Positions 8,390-16,167 of a stretch of 64,000 nt of DNA are shown in pieces; the first letter of the stretch is position 1, and each line of letters begins with the position of its first letter. Both the position numbers and the translations under genes were made by a program. Where the stretch lies: the NCBI GenBank assembly GCA_016125075.1, contig WGMO01000008.1, positions 124,001 to 188,000 on the forward strand, written 5' to 3'. Under the pieces are notes generated by a model. That model was not told where the DNA came from. It worked only from the letters and a program-made list of their open reading frames with translations, and searched no databases. The stretch is from Terrimonas sp. GTDB taxonomy: Bacteria > Bacteroidota > Bacteroidia > Chitinophagales > Chitinophagaceae.

Positions 8390-8442
8390 TGCTTAGATTT
8401 TTTGTCAATCCTGATTTTCCTGTTTTCTTTAGTCGTTTTCAT
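8266..8442 (-). CDS. 58-residue open frame overlapping the start of the PRTRC F-like gene
   Basis: ATG at 8442, 12 bases after the PRTRC C stop, opens a frame of 58 codons beginning MKTTKENRKIRIDKKSKQW and including HQPFGELATFIDRLPDTRE. Its composition is more protein-like than the frame of the following gene over the same bases, and its start fits the tight spacing of this operon. It is either a small separate gene or the true N-terminus of the 7292-8389 protein, lost to a single frameshift between about 8266 and 8300. I lean toward the second reading. Confidence 0.4.
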   Translation of the reverse strand: MKTTKENRKIRIDKKSKQWKLHQPFGELATFIDRLPDTREVQQNKLRSAPRSLTAMVF

Positions 8443-8454
8443 AACCGGATGTCT

Positions 8455-8673
8455 TTATCCTTTTGTTCCTATCGTGGTTTCAAAACGATATTGTATTTCA
8501 TCATCCTTTATATCCGGCCCTGTTATCTTAGCGGTGGTCAGGATAGGATAGTTCCCCGCATAGAAATTCAAAACTGCTTCAGGGCTTAGTTTATCGGATG
8601 GGTCGGATAAACGAATGTCCTGTCCGTCCTGCTTCAGCAGGAATACCCTTTCCAATTGTGTTGTCTGTAACAT
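8455..8673 (-). CDS. PRTRC system protein C
   Basis: A 72-residue protein with the PRTRC C signature: an N-terminal LERVFLLKQDGQDIRLSDPS, then SPEAVLNFYAGNYPILTTA and a short C-terminal strand region. The fold resembles a small ubiquitin-like or beta-grasp protein, and the family co-occurs with the ThiF-like E1 protein; a link between the two is often suggested but not proven. It sits 11 bases after PRTRC E on the same strand. Length and sequence look intact. Confidence 0.85.
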   Translation of the reverse strand: MLQTTQLERVFLLKQDGQDIRLSDPSDKLSPEAVLNFYAGNYPILTTAKITGPDIKDDEIQYRFETTIGTKG

Positions 8674-8684
8674 GGCTTAATAGT

Positions 8685-9224
8685 TTAATCGTTGTCTTGT
8701 GATTGTTGAGCAAATAATCCTGTGTCCTCAAATTTTTCCATGAGTTCGTTCTTTTTTTCAGTTATTTCTTCCTCATGGTCTGGATAATCCGATACTTTCG
8801 GTAGCTGTCCGTATGCTTCCCGGTATTTACCGGCTGCCTCCAGTTCGCCTATCTTCTTCAACTGCGCCTCATACTTTTTATCTCCTGTTTCTTTTTGCTT
8901 CGTTTCTTTTTGCTTTTTATCCTGCTCCATTTTGGATTGTAGTTGGGCTGTTTCCTGCGCTTTAAGGTATTGTTCCATGTTTGCGAATATGGAAGCAGTT
9001 CTTTTAACCGGGTTTTCAATGCTGGCAAAAAATCCTTCATCCAGTTCCTGCGCTGTGCCTTTCAGTACCATTGGCGGAATGAGTTTTTTGGCATTGTCTC
9101 CTACTTTCTCATTCGTGAATAATACGGAAACAAGCATTCTGGATTGTGCGCCTGATTTAATGCTGATATTCCAATCACCTTCTATGCTCAAAGCGGCAAG
9201 GGTTTCGAAAAAATTTGTTTTCAT
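8685..9224 (-). CDS. PRTRC system protein E
   Basis: A 179-residue protein matching PRTRC system protein E. The N-terminal domain (MKTNFFETLAALSIEGDWN, then KLIPPMVLKGTAQELDEGFF) is the conserved part; it is followed from about residue 95 by a highly charged coiled-coil stretch (QSKMEQDKKQKETKQKETG) and a helical C-terminus. Function is unknown. It is the first clearly recognised PRTRC gene in transcription order, upstream of C. PRTRC A, D and ParB were not found in this window and may lie elsewhere on the element or be absent. Confidence 0.85.
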   Translation of the reverse strand: MKTNFFETLAALSIEGDWNISIKSGAQSRMLVSVLFTNEKVGDNAKKLIPPMVLKGTAQELDEGFFASIENPVKRTASIFANMEQYLKAQETAQLQSKMEQDKKQKETKQKETGDKKYEAQLKKIGELEAAGKYREAYGQLPKVSDYPDHEEEITEKKNELMEKFEDTGLFAQQSQDND

Positions 9225-9241
9225 ACAAAGTGTTTTAATTA

Positions 9242-9583
9242 TTATTCAGATAATAAATAATCTGCTAAGGCCAATACATGATAGCTGTCTATTTCGTTAA
9301 GATTTACGGTTACTTCGTTGGGATAGCTTTCACCTTTCAATATGCCTGATACTGTAATATCATCTTCTGTTTGTCTGACAACCCGGATGGCGGCATAATC
9401 CACAAAACCGCATTTACTGTAAAAGGCGAAGTCGGGTATTTCATCGTATATATCTTTTGTCCATTCATCCCCGGGGTCGGGTTCAAAAAGGATAAATTCG
9501 GGCTTACTAGAAAGGAGGTTGCGGATTTCGTCTTTCACCTGTTGCTCCAGTTCAGCCAGTGTATCAAGAAATCTGTGCTTCAT
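9242..9583 (-). CDS. Conserved-looking hypothetical protein, PRTRC region
   Basis: A 113-residue soluble acidic protein starting MKHRFLDTLAELEQQVKDE. It has no signal peptide, membrane segment or metal motif that I can see. It stands 17 bases upstream of PRTRC E and 15 bases downstream of the 123-residue gene on the same strand, so it is embedded in the backbone operon. Function unknown; reality of the gene is supported by spacing, by good coding character and by the absence of a competing frame. Confidence 0.65.
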   Translation of the reverse strand: MKHRFLDTLAELEQQVKDEIRNLLSSKPEFILFEPDPGDEWTKDIYDEIPDFAFYSKCGFVDYAAIRVVRQTEDDITVSGILKGESYPNEVTVNLNEIDSYHVLALADYLLSE

Positions 9584-9598
9584 ATTCCATGTTTTTTG

Positions 9599-9970
9599 TC
9601 AGAGAAAAAGTAGTTCAACTGCCTGCTTGAATTTGCTGTCTGCTTCTTGTTGTTTGCTATACTCCTGCAAGCAATGAACAGCAAAAAGGGCATTGTAACC
9701 GTCAAACAACTGGTCGGAAAAACGACGGCTGTTTTTTAACAGTGCCTGTCCATTCTTTTCAATGCGTCTTTTTGAATCCATTGCCAACTCTATCCAGAAA
9801 TCAGCCGTCAGGATTTGCCCGTCCCATTGCTGTTTCAATTTTTCCGGGTCATTGCTGATAGTTTTGGAAATAGCTTTCATACAATGGACAAAGCCGGGGA
9901 TTTGCTGCGGCATTAGCTCAAACAGGAGTTTAGCCCGTTCTACATTATTTAACTGCTCAAGCTGTTTCAC
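9599..9970 (-). CDS. Hypothetical helical protein, first gene of the PRTRC operon
   Basis: A 123-residue, apparently all-helical protein (MKQLEQLNNVERAKLLFELM) without recognisable motifs. It follows the hairpin at 9997-10015, which ends the DUF932 gene, so a promoter for the PRTRC operon may lie in the short spacer 9971-10029 or transcription may read through. Gene spacing downstream is 15 bases. I cannot assign a function; homologues at the same place in related elements would be expected if it belongs to the backbone. Confidence 0.6.
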   Translation of the reverse strand: MKQLEQLNNVERAKLLFELMPQQIPGFVHCMKAISKTISNDPEKLKQQWDGQILTADFWIELAMDSKRRIEKNGQALLKNSRRFSDQLFDGYNALFAVHCLQEYSKQQEADSKFKQAVELLFL

Positions 9971-9996
9971 AGCGTTTATTTTGAAAGTGGAAATAA

Positions 9997-10015
9997 AGGG
10001 CGGCGTGGCCGCCCT
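9997..10015 (-). terminator. Hairpin after the DUF932 gene
   Basis: AGGGCGGC (9997-10004) and GCCGCCCT (10008-10015) form an eight-pair GC-rich stem with a three-base loop. Read on the minus strand it is followed by TTTATTT, so it fits a Rho-independent terminator or attenuator 15 bases after the DUF932 stop codon and before the PRTRC operon. Confidence 0.65.
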
Positions 10016-10029
10016 GCTTTTGTGTTATC

Positions 10030-11067
10030 TTAATTCAATACCAGTGCATCGCTGCCGGTTTTGGCAAACTCGCTGCACAGGTTGAAAGTCGCTTGGGCTT
10101 TCTTTTGTGCAATGCCACCGTAAATGATGGAATTGAGTTTTTCGTCGTTGTCGTTATAATTTCTGACGTTTTGGAAATAACCCGTAATGGCATTGTACGC
10201 ACCAAACAAGGTCCCTTTGGTTGTGTCAAGTTTCTGGCTGTCTGCCATCATTGCATAGCCATAAGCCCCAAATACCTGGTTACGATAACTACCGGACATC
10301 AGTTCCAGTTTGCCGTCCCTGATATTGTCAAGGGTTTCTTTATTGGGCGCAAGGGCAATCTGGATGAGACGTTGTACTTCCTTATCGGTAATTTTCACTT
10401 TTGCCCATTGGTTAAATACCTGTTCCATCAAGGGCGACAAAGTGTTTACCATACCCATAATCTTATGTGCTTCCTTTAACTGCTCCTGTACGTTCTCGGT
10501 ATGTTTGATTTTTGCCATGTTCGTACAATTCGTCAGCGCAGCATTGAGGGTATTGTTGCATACAATCCTGATGGGAGTGAATGCGGCGGTAATGCTTTCC
10601 TTGCCATCATGCGACATAGTAAGAAACAGGTACTTTTCAATAATATCATCGTTGCCTACTTTAATATAGGAGGGTAGTTTTGCTGTAATAAAAATCCGTT
10701 CACCTTTACCCAATGCTCCGGCGGTTTCGTATTTGATTCCTTCACCTTCCGCAATGGCATCGAAAAATGCAAAGGCTTCAGCGTTCTGCACTACTTTATA
10801 GGCTGCGCCAATACCTGTTCCCAAAATCACTTCTGTATCTGCACGAAATGTATAAAAAGATGTTTCAGATACTTCGGTTTTTCCAGAAGGGAATACATAA
10901 GTGTCAGGGGCTTTTACTACCGGGAAATCCAAATGTGCTTTGCTCAATACGGTTGCACTGTCCTCGTGTTTATCTGAAATTTGCCCACCGTCCCACCATG
11001 CTTTTTCCTTTACTGAATAAAAAGCAAATTCACCGGATGCTGTATCAAAATGAATGTTTGAAGCCAT
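10030..11067 (-). CDS. DUF932 domain protein (plasmid/phage-type)
   Basis: A 345-residue protein of the DUF932 family, which is common on plasmids, phages and ICEs but has no settled function. The recognisable core runs from about residue 75 (LGTGIGAAYKVVQNAEAFAFFDAI) through GALGKGERIFITAKLP and FLTMSHDGKESITAAFTPIRIVCNNTLNAAL, where the C-N-N-T-L run is the family hallmark, to the C-terminal YNAITGYFQNVRNY. It lies between SSB and the PRTRC genes on the same strand, with hairpin terminators on both sides, so it may be expressed separately. Length and motifs are normal. Confidence 0.85.
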   Translation of the reverse strand: MASNIHFDTASGEFAFYSVKEKAWWDGGQISDKHEDSATVLSKAHLDFPVVKAPDTYVFPSGKTEVSETSFYTFRADTEVILGTGIGAAYKVVQNAEAFAFFDAIAEGEGIKYETAGALGKGERIFITAKLPSYIKVGNDDIIEKYLFLTMSHDGKESITAAFTPIRIVCNNTLNAALTNCTNMAKIKHTENVQEQLKEAHKIMGMVNTLSPLMEQVFNQWAKVKITDKEVQRLIQIALAPNKETLDNIRDGKLELMSGSYRNQVFGAYGYAMMADSQKLDTTKGTLFGAYNAITGYFQNVRNYNDNDEKLNSIIYGGIAQKKAQATFNLCSEFAKTGSDALVLN

Positions 11068-11108
11068 GACTTAAAATTTAATTGTGTTAAAATGGTTGAT
11101 TAAAAAGA

Positions 11109-11144
11109 AGCATCTCGTCCCGATTGGTACCGGAACGGGATGCT
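11109..11144 (-). terminator. Rho-independent terminator of the SSB gene
   Basis: Positions 11109-11122 and 11131-11144 form a 14-pair stem (two G-U pairs) with an eight-base loop. On the minus strand the stem is followed by CTTCTTTTT, and it lies six bases after the SSB stop codon, which makes it a convincing intrinsic terminator. Confidence 0.75.
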
Positions 11145-11149
11145 ATCCG

Positions 11150-11527
11150 TTAAAAGGGCAGGTCGTCTGCCGGTTCGGCTACTGCTGTGGCAACAGGCAC
11201 GTTTTGTTTTTCTACTGCATTTGATTTGCCATGCAGTTTGATTTTGCTTACTTGAAAGGTCAATGCACCTTTTGCTTCACCTGCTGCATTCACACATGCG
11301 TTTACGCCAATGCGTCCGGCGACTTCTACCAATGCGCCTTTTGTCAGGTAAGGTGCAATACCTGTGTTCAGCCAGTAGGCACAGTTTACAAACGTGACGA
11401 CTTCTTTTAGTTCGCCTTCTTTGGTTTTGTAACGGTCATTAATGGCAATGGAAAAATTGGTCACCTTTTTCCCGGTCTTTGTTTCGGTAACTTTCGCATT
11501 GGCGGTTACCCTTCCTGTCAGTTCCAT
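11150..11527 (-). CDS. ssb: Single-stranded DNA-binding protein
   Basis: The open frame extends to 11626, but homology begins at the ATG at 11527 (MELTGRVTANAKVTETKTGK), giving 125 residues. The OB-fold core is clear: KKVTNFSIAINDRYKTKEGE, then VTFVNCAYWLNTGIAPYLTKGALVEVAGRIG, and the protein ends in the acidic tip DDLPF that SSB proteins use to recruit partner enzymes. It would protect single strands made during conjugation or plasmid replication. It belongs to the mobile backbone together with DUF932 and PRTRC genes. The 33-codon upstream extension is not protein-like and I reject it. Confidence 0.9.
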   Translation of the reverse strand: MELTGRVTANAKVTETKTGKKVTNFSIAINDRYKTKEGELKEVVTFVNCAYWLNTGIAPYLTKGALVEVAGRIGVNACVNAAGEAKGALTFQVSKIKLHGKSNAVEKQNVPVATAVAEPADDLPF

Positions 11528-11650
11528 AACTTTTGTTTTTAATAATGAATAAATTTGTTGCTCCAAACGGGAAGCCACTACAACCTGTGAGGGTGTTTGC
11601 CTCAGTCGGCTACGCCGCCCGCTCATTTACCCTTAGCGACCAGCCATTAG

Positions 11651-11793
11651 AACTGTGGAGGAAGGACAAGGTTTTTCAAAAAAATACTACCCCATGATGC
11701 AACGCATACAGGTATCCTGGTGGAGATTTTTTTGAAAACCGGTGGCAAGCCGTAGTTTACGGAGGCGCAGACCTTGTCCTGCACGGAACAGTT
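11651..11793. repeat. Large imperfect inverted repeat upstream of ssb
   Basis: Three blocks on the left recur in reverse complement on the right: AACTGT (11651-11656) with ACAGTT (11788-11793), GGACAAGGT (11664-11672) with ACCTTGTCC (11771-11779), and TTTTCAAAAAAAT (from 11672) with ATTTTTTTGAAAA (ending 11738). The element therefore folds as a long interrupted stem with a centre of about 40 bases near 11685-11725. It has no open reading frame. It could be a replication origin, a structured RNA or a regulatory leader of ssb. Confidence 0.6.
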
Positions 11794-11972
11794 CAATAAT
11801 TTTGCGGCAGGGTGCGAATGAGTGGCTTCTGCAATGGGATTATAAGTGTAGTTGATGAACTATGGACGGGACGATAAACGTATTGCGTCGCAACAGGCGA
11901 TGCTATGAAATGCGAAAGTTGGGCGTCAAAAAAATATCAGAAAGTCTGAGGAAAAAATGATGTTATATGATT

Positions 11973-13688
11973 TCAGTATTTCTCTTCCGAGCTAAACCTT
12001 ACCGCCTGGTCGAGTTTGAAACGGTCAATGCAAAAGTCAATAATATTTTGACGGCGTAGGTCAACGTTGTCTTTACAGAAATTACCTCGTTGAATTTCGC
12101 CTGCTAAATTTCGTGTTTCGGTTACAATTGAATTTCGATAGCCGGAAACTTTATTGATAGGCGGCAGATTGCCAAGTCCGCTATTTAAGCCTTGTTCTAA
12201 AAGTCCAAGATTTCCAATTCTGTTTTTTTCATAATCGTAGTCGTCGGCAAAGCCATAGCTTGTCGCATCAAAATTTGGGTCTTTACTGAAGATATGTTCA
12301 ATTTGAAAGCTCTTGTAGGTGTCAATATCAAAACTGTCTTTGCTATACTCTGATAAAATGTATTTCACTGCACCATTCCCATAAAGTGCACCGTCAAGGT
12401 AGGTTCCCAAAACATGGTCATTTACGAACTTCTCGCTAAAGTTGGTTAAATGTGTTTTTATTTCATCCACCGGTGGTTCTTTTTCCGAAATATATGAACT
12501 TAACCAATAAACGTCAGCAATCGGGTTTGTACCACGAAGTTTATATACTCTGACTTCAATAGCTTCCAATAAAGTCAATAAATCATCCAGCTTATTTTGA
12601 ATATAAAGCCTTACAATCAATGGATAAAGGGTGGCAGTAAATTCAAGAAATCTAAAAGGCTTGTGGTAAATAATCTTTGTTTCAATGTCTTTTACAAGAT
12701 TAGAATAACCAACAGCAAATGTTTCAAAATCGTTCATATACTCACTCATGAACTTTTCCAATTCATCAGGATTGTCTTTCAATTCTTCACAGCGAAGTTT
12801 TAAATTATCGAAAATGGTTTCTGCGCCGTCCCTGTTATTCCAGGTTCTCGGAAACAGCTTTCTGCCAGAATAATAATGTTGCGTAAAGATTGTATTCTCC
12901 TCGATGCGGCCTAAAATTCCAAGCTTATCTTTCCAAACCAACAAATCATCATAGGCGTCAAATATTATTTCAAAACTGTTATTGATGCTGTAATTCAATT
13001 TCTCTTTCAGGTGTAGCGTTGAATAAAGCATCATGATGCTTTTTGTTTTATCAAGTATCCTTAATGGTAATCCACGGTCATTGATAATTGAAAACATTTT
13101 AACGGCTTGAGCTTGGTTTTCAACATTAAACACCAAAACATCCATTCTATCCCTGATGAAAATTATTTTTTGCTCGACTTCATTTTGGGAAAGCGGATTT
13201 GCTAAAGCAGAAAACACCTTTAGTGCTGAATACATGAACTTTTGGCTTCTCTTGTTGATTTCATCTGCTTTTATTGTGTCAACCTCAAAAAGAAGTTTAC
13301 TTAAAAAGTCACCATCTGCCCCAAGTGGTCGCAATTTTAGATTATCTTTTGAACCAATAAATGCTGTTTGCAAACCTTCCCTTACACTTTTATCCTGTAG
13401 TTTATCAATGAGAACTTTCAACAGGATAAAGAGTGTTGTAATGCGTTGCTGTCCGTCTATTATTTCGTAAACTGTGTCTGTGGTCAAGCCAACAGCCTTA
13501 TTCTCTTTGAACGAAAGTGTTCCGAGAAAATGGTTCATGTTATCTCTGATACTTTCCTCAATGTCCTGCCACAAGTCTTTACGTTCAGTGTCAGTCCAGC
13601 TATATTTTCTTTGATATGTGGGGATAATAAATCTGTTTCCATTGAAGATGGATCCGATTTTATCGGTCTGACTTTTGGTAATTGACAT
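11973..13688 (-). CDS. DUF262/DUF1524 protein (GmrSD-like nuclease)
   Basis: A 571-residue protein with the two halves of GmrSD-type modification-dependent or defence nucleases. The N-terminal DUF262 domain has IPTYQRKYSW (residues 22-31) and the DGQQRITTLF motif near residue 80, related to ParB/Srx nucleotide-handling folds. The C-terminal DUF1524 domain has the HNH-like pattern: IEHIFSKDPN, then the asparagine-rich block KNRIGNLGLLEQGLNSGLGN. Known relatives restrict phages or cut modified DNA. It is the last minus-strand gene of the mobile section and probably cargo. Both catalytic blocks look intact. Confidence 0.85.
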   Translation of the reverse strand: MSITKSQTDKIGSIFNGNRFIIPTYQRKYSWTDTERKDLWQDIEESIRDNMNHFLGTLSFKENKAVGLTTDTVYEIIDGQQRITTLFILLKVLIDKLQDKSVREGLQTAFIGSKDNLKLRPLGADGDFLSKLLFEVDTIKADEINKRSQKFMYSALKVFSALANPLSQNEVEQKIIFIRDRMDVLVFNVENQAQAVKMFSIINDRGLPLRILDKTKSIMMLYSTLHLKEKLNYSINNSFEIIFDAYDDLLVWKDKLGILGRIEENTIFTQHYYSGRKLFPRTWNNRDGAETIFDNLKLRCEELKDNPDELEKFMSEYMNDFETFAVGYSNLVKDIETKIIYHKPFRFLEFTATLYPLIVRLYIQNKLDDLLTLLEAIEVRVYKLRGTNPIADVYWLSSYISEKEPPVDEIKTHLTNFSEKFVNDHVLGTYLDGALYGNGAVKYILSEYSKDSFDIDTYKSFQIEHIFSKDPNFDATSYGFADDYDYEKNRIGNLGLLEQGLNSGLGNLPPINKVSGYRNSIVTETRNLAGEIQRGNFCKDNVDLRRQNIIDFCIDRFKLDQAVRFSSEEKY

Positions 13689-14463
13689 ATTATGTTAGTG
13701 ATGTTTTTTCTGTCTGCTCAAATATAAGGAAGCCTCCCAATAGAATTGTAGGCCACCCCGAGATTGTCCTGCCATAACAGCGATCCAATGATAATGACAA
13801 TGCCTTGAAGAGGAATTGGAGTAGTATTCATGAAGGAGCTTGTATTTATTTTTTATGAAATCTTTGGGTTTTCATCGGGCATTTGATTTCGCACCGGCCA
13901 GCTTCTGATAAGTCTTGAGGTGTATTGCCGGGGCGAATTGAAATGCGTTAAGGCTTTATACGCCGCCGTTGTCATGAATTGTTTGGCGGAGGCTGCATTT
14001 CAAACAAGGCGTGAGTACGGCGGCGGGCTATCACAATATTCTTATATTAAACAAATATGAGTCAATTCCATGTTGAAAATGTCAAAATTTGCTATTCCCC
14101 CTGAACTATTTTGACACCTGATGTGTTTACCGGAAATGGTGTTCCTTTAACTTCAAAAAACCCCGGTGAGACCGGGGTTCTCTAATCAAAAACCATTAAC
14201 CATTAAACCTTATCCTATGAAAATTCGATGTTAAAGTAGAACTATTGGGTGATTTTTCAAAAAAAAATGTGACTTGCCCATATGCCTGTGTATGAATCAA
14301 TTTTTATAAATTTGAGAAAATCACAGGTCTTATACAAGGGGATAGACTGTCTTGTGATGAAGTTTAATCTGGCAGGTTCTGCACTTAGTAGCGCAACAAA
14401 TATTACCATTTGAGCAATTATTAATCAGAAAGATAATTGATATTCCTTGCTGGCTAAAACTGC
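13689..14463. other. Gene-free stretch with several inverted repeats
   Basis: No convincing gene is visible here. From 13938 to 14025 two inverted repeats interleave: TTGAAATGC (13938-13946) with GCATTTCAA (13995-14003), and CGCCGCCGT (13961-13969) with ACGGCGGCG (14017-14025). A further pair, TGTCAAAAT (14080-14088) and ATTTTGACA (14108-14116), resembles the ends of some insertion sequences. The hairpin at 14159-14179 and a five-codon frame (14217-14234) follow. The stretch marks the passage from mobile backbone to cargo or chromosome. Confidence 0.5.
14159..14179 (+). terminator. GC hairpin with short leader-like sequence
   Basis: AACCCCGGT (14159-14167) and ACCGGGGTT (14171-14179) make a nine-pair stem with loop GAG. 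Downstream comes a tandem ACCATTA repeat and ATG AAA ATT CGA TGT TAA at 14217-14234. The arrangement resembles leaders found upstream of outer-membrane receptor genes in Chitinophagaceae, here without the receptor. As there is no T-run, terminator function is uncertain. Confidence 0.4.
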
Positions 14464-15396
14464 ATGACAGAACTAACCTTATCTACCGGGCATCCTGTCC
14501 CATTGAAACCCGCACCGGTAAAGAAATTCAGGGGAACACGACTGCCCGGCGCAGACCTCCGGCAGGCTATTGAGGATACTTACACGGTTTCCTTCCATCA
14601 TTTCACGACGGATTTATTCCAGATATCATTGCGGAATTTTGTTTGTACAAGTGAGCAATCTTTCCGGGTCACTGAAACGATTGAATATATGCGCCTGGAA
14701 ACCGTGCTTACCGGTGAGTTGCATATTAAAAACCCCGATGGTAGTGAGACGAATTTATTACCTGGTCAATACCGCCTCACTGATGAAAAGTCCTATGAAT
14801 TTGAAATTAAGCCTTCACAGGGATGTCAATATTTTGTAGTATATATCATTCCGGCACTTTTAGAACAAACTCCGATGGGAGAAACGATCCAGCCTTCAGA
14901 ATCCAGAATGATGTCGGATACAATGCGTGAAGTAATTCATCGAATACTTGATAATCCTTTTGAAGAAAAGTTACGGGACGCTTCTTATGATTATCGCATC
15001 CGGGAGTTGTTGTTCTATCATATATCCGCTCCGCCGTTTACTATGCCGGGAGAACTGACACCTGCAGAAATTGCAGCGGTATATGCTGCGGATGCGATTA
15101 TTGCCGCCAATCTCAATGTTCACTACACAATACCGGAACTAGCCCGGATGGTTCATACCAATGTATTTGTATTAAAGACCGGCTTTCCCAAACTTTTTGG
15201 CGTAAGCGTACTCGACAGGCTATTGCAACGAAAAATGGACCGGGCAAAGTATCTCCTCGAAACAACTGACAAGCAGATACAGGAAATAAGCGAACTATCG
15301 GGTTATGAAACACCAACTGGGTTTATCAATGCTTTCAAGAAAATATTTAAGATTTCTCCAAAGGATTGGAGGAAGAAAAGCAGAGGATTGATGTAA
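14464..15396 (+). CDS. AraC family transcriptional regulator
   Basis: A 310-residue regulator with an N-terminal sensing part of about 200 residues (cupin-like, ELHIKNPDGSETNLLPGQY) and a C-terminal AraC double helix-turn-helix from about residue 215: YTIPELARMVHTNVFVLKTG, then QEISELSGYETPTGFINAFK and the terminal PKDWRKK. It starts at ATG 14464 after a 770-base gene-free stretch. No neighbour on the same strand suggests a target. The ligand is unknown. The family and domain layout are clear, and the gene looks intact. Confidence 0.9.
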   Translation: MTELTLSTGHPVPLKPAPVKKFRGTRLPGADLRQAIEDTYTVSFHHFTTDLFQISLRNFVCTSEQSFRVTETIEYMRLETVLTGELHIKNPDGSETNLLPGQYRLTDEKSYEFEIKPSQGCQYFVVYIIPALLEQTPMGETIQPSESRMMSDTMREVIHRILDNPFEEKLRDASYDYRIRELLFYHISAPPFTMPGELTPAEIAAVYAADAIIAANLNVHYTIPELARMVHTNVFVLKTGFPKLFGVSVLDRLLQRKMDRAKYLLETTDKQIQEISELSGYETPTGFINAFKKIFKISPKDWRKKSRGLM

Positions 15397-15728
15397 AATT
15401 ACAGCGACTTGCTCAAATATTTTCATAGATAGGGTTTAGTGGATGCCCTGCAAAAAAGGTTTTCAAAATAGATTGTAGAATTTTAATAATTGGAAAAAAG
15501 CAGTCATATCTGACAAACCTGACCTGCCCCGTCATCTGTTTTGGACTTCCGCTACGACGAGATTGAATGGCGGGAGGAATATCTTACTGTGTTGGCAAGA
15601 GTTTTGGAAAGAGGAACGAAAGACGACTGGACCAGGTGTAGCAATTAAATAATTCTTTGAACTAGTGAGTAATGAGCCAATTCGGTAAAGAATTTCTATA
15701 ATCTTGAATGGTTCATTCTTGGGGAAGC
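15397..15728. other. Gene-free stretch
   Basis: About 330 bases between the convergent AraC gene and the AraC pseudogene. I see no open frame with protein character, no strong hairpin and no T-run terminator. Confidence 0.5.
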
Positions 15729-16167
15729 TTACAGGTGAAGCAGCAATTTTTTTCCTTCTTTCTGCAATAATCCCGGAAGCTGGTGATAATGTTTTTTGAA
15801 TATCCGGGTAAAACTCCCGCATTTTTCATATCCAAGTATATATGCCACTTCCTTCACAGGTTTTTTTTTTCTGTTAATAGTTCCATTGCATATTGCATTT
15901 TCTTCTCCAGGTAATATTCGTAGAGCCCTTTCCCGTACAGTGATTTAAAATAGCGTTTCAATGATGATTCGCTCAGTGCAACCTCTTTGGCAATAGAACT
16001 GACTTTGGGCAGTTTATGGCTGATATGTTCCATTAGTATCTTTTCGGTAACCTTCATTTTTTCATACTGACCAGTCCACCCATCATGTTTTTTTCTATTA
16101 CTGAATACACGGATGATAGGCGCTGGCGAATTCTGTCAACTAAAAATTCACTGACTGGCATGAGCAT
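15729..16167 (-). pseudogene. AraC family regulator broken by two homopolymer frameshifts
   Basis: Pieces of one AraC regulator lie in successive frames. Translation starts at ATG 16167 (MLMPVSEFLVDRIRQRL), sharing bases TAATG with the stop of the SRPBCC gene. A first frame change at the A-run complementary to T's near 16088-16093 leads into EKMKVTEKILMEHISHKL and the first helix-turn-helix (SSIAKEVALSESSLKRYF). A second, at the T10 run 15861-15870, leads into PVKEVAYILGYEKCGSFTRI, the second helix-turn-helix, ending at 15729. One missing A in each run would restore a complete regulator. Sequencing error at the runs is possible. Confidence 0.75.

Noticed and set aside
11528-11626. 33-codon extension of ssb
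   Set aside because: The SSB fold begins at MELTGRV, and the extension is basic and non-conserved in character.
14080-14116. TGTCAAAAT/ATTTTGACA as insertion-sequence ends
   Set aside because: The arms lie only 19 bases apart with no transposase, so at most a remnant or an operator.
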